Below the pieces are notes generated by a model that saw only the letters and a list, made by a program, of their open reading frames with translations, did not search any database and was not told the DNA's origin. This document shows positions 61,083 through 64,000 of a stretch of DNA of 64,000 nt, in pieces (the stretch's first letter is position 1; every line of letters starts with the position of its first letter). The DNA lies in the NCBI RefSeq assembly GCF_041008525.1, contig NZ_JBFLUG010000027.1, positions 8,818 through 72,817 on the forward strand. The letters are read 5' to 3'. Made by a program: the position numbers and the translations under genes. The stretch comes from Parafrankia sp041008525. GTDB lineage: Bacteria; Actinomycetota; Actinomycetes; Frankiales; Frankiaceae.

Positions 61083-62087
61083 ATGACAACCACTCCCCCG
61101 CCCCGGCCGACGGCCCCGGCCCGGACCTCGGCATCGCCGGCCGCGCTCCAGCGTGTGCGTGGCGCGTTGCTCGGGCTGGCCGCAGGCGACGCCCTCGGCG
61201 CCACGCTGGAGTTCATGGCGCCCGAGGAGATCCGGGCCCGCCACGGCGTCCACACGGAGATCACCGGCGGCGGCCCGTTCGGCTGGCGCCCCGGCCAGGG
61301 AACCGACGACACCGACCTGACCATCGCCGTCGCCCGCACCTACGCCGAGGGCTACCAGCTCCCGACGCTCGCGGAGCACTTCCTGCGCTGGTACCGCGGC
61401 CGGCCCCGCGACATCGGCCGGATGACCGAGTCCTCCCTGAAACGCATCGCCCGGGGGGAGGAACCGCTCGCCGCCGGTGCCGCCGCCCTGGTCGCGGCCG
61501 GGGGTGGCGGCGCCGGCAACGGAAGCCTCATGCGCGCCCTTCCCACCGGCCTGGCCCGCGCCCACCCGCCCACGTGCTCCCGCGAGTCAGTCGAGATCAG
61601 CGCGGTCACCCATGCCGACCCGCGCTGCGTGCACGCCTGCGTCGCCTACACCGCGATCGTCTCCGCGCTGATCGACGGCGCGCCGGCCCGCGCCGCACTC
61701 CGGGCCGGCTGCGACGCCGTCCCGCCCGTGCGGCACCGCGAGGTCGACGCCGCCCTCGCCACCCCCGCCGCGACCCGGCTCGACAGCCTTCCCACCAGCG
61801 GCTACGTCATTCACTCCCTGGCCACGGCGGTCTGGGCACTCCAGCAGTCGGCGCCGCTGGGCGACCTCCTCGTCGCGGTGGTCAACCGCGGCGACGACGC
61901 CGACACCACCGGCGCGATCACCGGCGGCCTGCTCGGCGCCCGGGACGGCGCGGACGCCGTCCCGGACCGCTGGGTCCACACGCTGGAGTACGCCCCGGAG
62001 ATCGACCGGCTCGCCCCGGCACTGCTCGCCCTGCGCGACCGCCCTCCGGCCATCCTCGATCAGGAAGATCGCGGCGAAGGGGCCTGA
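61083..62087 (+). CDS. ADP-ribosylglycohydrolase
   Basis: 334 aa. ADP-ribosyl-glycohydrolase fold: RVRGALLGLAAGDALGATLEF, metal-binding GQGTDDTDLTIA, GGGGAGNGSLMRALP and NRGDDADTTGAITGGLLGA, giving the Asp residues that hold two Mg2+. It removes ADP-ribose from proteins (DraG-like) or small molecules. Divergent from the membrane/regulator operon and sharing its operator. Confidence 0.93.
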   Translation: MTTTPPPRPTAPARTSASPAALQRVRGALLGLAAGDALGATLEFMAPEEIRARHGVHTEITGGGPFGWRPGQGTDDTDLTIAVARTYAEGYQLPTLAEHFLRWYRGRPRDIGRMTESSLKRIARGEEPLAAGAAALVAAGGGGAGNGSLMRALPTGLARAHPPTCSRESVEISAVTHADPRCVHACVAYTAIVSALIDGAPARAALRAGCDAVPPVRHREVDAALATPAATRLDSLPTSGYVIHSLATAVWALQQSAPLGDLLVAVVNRGDDADTTGAITGGLLGARDGADAVPDRWVHTLEYAPEIDRLAPALLALRDRPPAILDQEDRGEGA

Positions 62088-62100
62088 CGGGCTGCTGGGG

Positions 62101-63327
62101 TCAGTCCTCGATCGGGGTCACGCCGACCGCCTCGTACGTGGTGGGCTCACCCTTGTCGTTCAGGGTGGTGAGGAGCCCGCCGCGGGCGCACTCGGCCGGG
62201 GTGGCCGGGTAGGCCTTGCCGTTGCAGCGGAAACGCAGGCCGGTGGCGCCGGGCAGGTCCTTCTCCGGCATCCCCTTGATCGCGGCGGTGACGGTGGCGG
62301 GGGTGATCTCGCCGGTGAGGTCCTCCAGCGCGGTGTGGAACGCGGAGAAGGTGATGAACATGGCGGCGGCACCGGCCTCGGTGACGTTGATGTCCTTGTC
62401 GTAGGTGTCGACCACGGCGTTGAAGACGCGGATCGCCGGATCGTCGGAGCCGATCGGGGCGGTCGCCGTGATGGTCATGCCCTCCAGGAAGTCACCGGGC
62501 ACCGCCTCGCGGGTCGCGTCGGTGATGCAGTGGGCGATGGCCGCCAGCGGGCCGTCGTAGCCGACCGAGCGCAGCCCGTTGAACGCGCTGATGCAGAAGG
62601 CGTCGCTGCCGACCACCTGGACGATGCCGGGGTCGCCGTCGACGATGCGCTGCACCTGCGGGGTCATGTCGGCCGTGCCCGCCGGGATCTGGATGACATC
62701 CAGCTCGATGCCCTCGCGCTGGAACATGGGCCGGGTGACCTGGTAGAGGCCGGTGGTGACGGGCAGGTCGATCGCGATGACCGTGACCTTCTTGGCGCCC
62801 TCGTCCCTGGCGACCTGGACCGGGAGCGTGACGAGCGGGAAGAACTGGTCGCTGAGGATGAAGGTCGACTCCGGGTCGCCCAGCGAGCCGGCGCCGTTGG
62901 CGGTGTAGAACATCACCGGCACATGCGCGGCGTGCAGCGGCTCCCAGATCTGCTCGCCGGCCCCGGAGGAGCCGACGACGACGGCGACGACCTCCTCCTC
63001 GATCATGCGGTTGGCGCAGTCCGTCGCCTTGGCCGGGTCGGCCAGGGCCTCGCACTGGACGAGTTCGATGGGGCGGCCGGCGATGCCGGAACGGTGCTCG
63101 TTGAGGAAACTGGCAGTCGCTTCGGCGACCTTGAACTCGTAGGAGAGGTCCGCGGCGGGACCCTGGCCGTCCGAGACGATCCCGATCCGGACCGGTTCAC
63201 CCGATGTCGGGGTGGCCGGGCCCAGGGCCGCCTCGGCCGCGGTGGTTCCGCCCGTGGCCGGGCCCTCCTCGTCGTCGCTGCCGCAGCCGGCGAGGAAGAT
63301 GCTCGCGGCCAGCGCACCGAGCGCCCC
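62101..63327 (-). pseudogene. Branched-chain amino-acid ABC substrate-binding protein, 5' end cut by IS
   Basis: Mature protein is complete: lipobox IFLAGC, then PVRIGIVSDGQGPAADLSYEFKVAEATASFLNEH, IELVQCEALADPAKATDCANRMIEE, VMFYTANGAGSLGDPE and a C-terminal YEAVGVTPIED. This is the Leu/Ile/Val-binding type (peripls-BP). Only about 10 residues of signal peptide are left (ALGALAAS); beyond 63327 the frame runs into an insertion sequence end. Translation might still begin in the IS, giving a chimeric N-terminus from 63534, but secretion is doubtful. Confidence 0.8.
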
Positions 63328-63349
63328 TAGGGCCTGTTCTGGGTTCGGA

Positions 63350-63931
63350 TCATCGGGTTGGGAGGCTGCGGAGCCAGAGAACGGACCCGCGTAGGTGGAG
63401 TCCCGCGGCGTAGCTTTCGGGGGTCTTGTCGTAGCGAGTGGCCAGGCCCCGCCACTCCTTGATCCTGTTGATGCCACGTTCCACGGTGTTGCGATCCTTG
63501 TAGAGCGTGGCGTCGTGGCTGACCGGGCGGCCACCGGCGCTGCCGCGCTTTTTGCGGTTGGCTGCCTGGTCGGCCTTCTCCGGGATCACCGCCTGGATCT
63601 TCCGTGTGCGCAGGTGGGCGCGGTTGGCGCGGGAGGAGTACGCCTTGTCGCCGGCGACCGCGTCCGGCCGGGTCCTGGGGCGGCCTACCGGCCCACGCAC
63701 CTTGATCTTCTTCAGGACCGGGAGGAAACGCGGGCTGTCCGCGGCCTGTCCGGGGGTGAGGATCAGGGACAGCGGGCGGCAGCGCCGGTCGGTCGCGAGG
63801 TGCACCTTGCTGGTCAGCCCGCCCCGGGAGCGTCCCAGCTCGGCGGCTTTCAACCGGGCCCTGCGGCGTCGGCGTACCGCGCGGCGCCGTCCCTGTTCGG
63901 CTTCTTCTCCGTCCTCGGGCACCTCGGTCAC
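63350..63931 (-). CDS. IS5-family transposase OrfB
   Basis: 193 aa. DDE catalytic residues: Asp in GGLTSKVHLATD, Asp in AVAGDKAYSSRA, and Glu in NTVERGINRIKEWRGLATRYDK, which has the Y-R-E-K signature of IS5 transposases. The GTG start at 63931 overlaps the orfA stop (GTGA), so it may be made by re-initiation or as a frameshift fusion. Confidence 0.9.
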   Translation of the reverse strand: MTEVPEDGEEAEQGRRRAVRRRRRARLKAAELGRSRGGLTSKVHLATDRRCRPLSLILTPGQAADSPRFLPVLKKIKVRGPVGRPRTRPDAVAGDKAYSSRANRAHLRTRKIQAVIPEKADQAANRKKRGSAGGRPVSHDATLYKDRNTVERGINRIKEWRGLATRYDKTPESYAAGLHLRGSVLWLRSLPTR

Positions 63932-64000
63932 AGGGTCGTTTTGTCCGGTTTCTGGAGCCCCTTTTCCTCCTCCAGGGCCTTCGCCATGTCCTCCAGGAGG
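63928..64000 (-). CDS. IS5-family OrfA, C-terminal end only
   Basis: The last 23 or so residues are visible, ending EKGLQKPDKTTL before TGA at 63928. The start is outside the window. Confidence 0.65.
   Translation of the reverse strand, partial: LLEDMAKALEEEKGLQKPDKTTL

Larger units (their letters stand above)
63328..64000 (-). mobile_element. IS5-family insertion sequence, right part outside the window
   Basis: One end lies near 63328-63335 where the binding-protein gene stops making sense; the sequence GGGCCTGTTCTGGGTT has the look of an IS5-type terminal repeat, and a TA occurs at the junction. The element carries overlapping orfA and orfB, both on the minus strand, and extends past 64000. 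Confidence 0.8.

Noticed and set aside
58420..61086. Plus-strand frame of almost 900 codons across the regulator operon
   Set aside because: Overlaps four well-supported minus-strand genes and the operator; composition is that of a shadow frame.

Overview
The window comes from a very high-GC actinomycete. Features pointing that way are strong G/C third positions, frequent GTG starts, ATGA/GTGA gene overlaps, a SARP activator with a rare TTA codon, MmpL and DrrAB-type transporters and a HelD-like helicase. Overall gene style would fit a Frankia-like or Streptomyces-like chromosome, but I cannot name the species from sequence alone.

Positions 1 to about 27700 hold a biosynthetic gene cluster that continues leftwards out of the window. 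Its genes match, role by role, the logic known for valanimycin-type azoxy natural products. There is an acyl-dehydrogenase-fold flavin N-hydroxylase (5454-6593) with a flavin reductase (8968-9531), a ferritin-like diiron oxidase (9577-10563) and a small membrane protein (8444-8971). A pathway seryl-tRNA synthetase (25225-26517) and an MprF/DUF2156-type aminoacyl-tRNA-dependent transferase (2268-3317) complete the set. The carbon chain would come from a single-module fully reducing type I PKS (KS-AT-DH-psiKR-ER-KR-ACP, 15497-22225). It is supported by a KASIII, two free ACPs, a carboxyltransferase, an acyl ligase and a type II thioesterase. An aldehyde dehydrogenase-type reductase and a class III aminotransferase could turn the acyl chain into an amine. 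NTF2-like and SRPBCC proteins have unknown roles. Control would come from a SARP (1137-1910), with heptamer repeats in the 3318-3725 divergent promoter, and possibly from an XRE/MmyB-type regulator (26501-27301).

The most striking element lies just beside the seryl-tRNA synthetase: two identical 88-nt tRNA-like genes on the minus strand (27457-27544 and 27613-27700). They have a perfect acceptor stem, D arm, T arm, a long serine-type variable arm and discriminator G. The anticodon loop, however, is replaced by a stem capped with a cUUCGg tetraloop. Such RNAs could not decode, but SerRS ignores the anticodon, so they could be dedicated seryl donors for the transferase. I regard this as the candidate undescribed system in the window.

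Positions 27900-44800 carry mixed accessory and housekeeping genes. These are an acyl-CoA ligase, a UGT-type glycosyltransferase, an MmpL transporter, lipoproteins, a DsbA/FrnE-like protein, a rhamnogalacturonan lyase with a frame-shifted signal peptide, gluconokinase, an epimerase-like protein, a GT4 glycosyltransferase, an M50-like membrane protein, a methyltransferase and TspO. A lower-GC patch with a glycosyltransferase remnant follows (about 44960-45565).

Positions 45700-64000 hold a HelD-like helicase, an AraC regulator divergent from an NmrA-like protein, a pyruvate-kinase-like protein convergent with a large FAD/Fe-S oxidase, a DrrAB-type ABC exporter, a membrane-anchored PstS-like protein, a small regulator/membrane-protein operon with a perfect 18-bp inverted-repeat operator, and an ADP-ribosylglycohydrolase. 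Last comes a branched-chain amino-acid binding protein whose signal peptide is cut by an IS5-family insertion sequence running off the right end.
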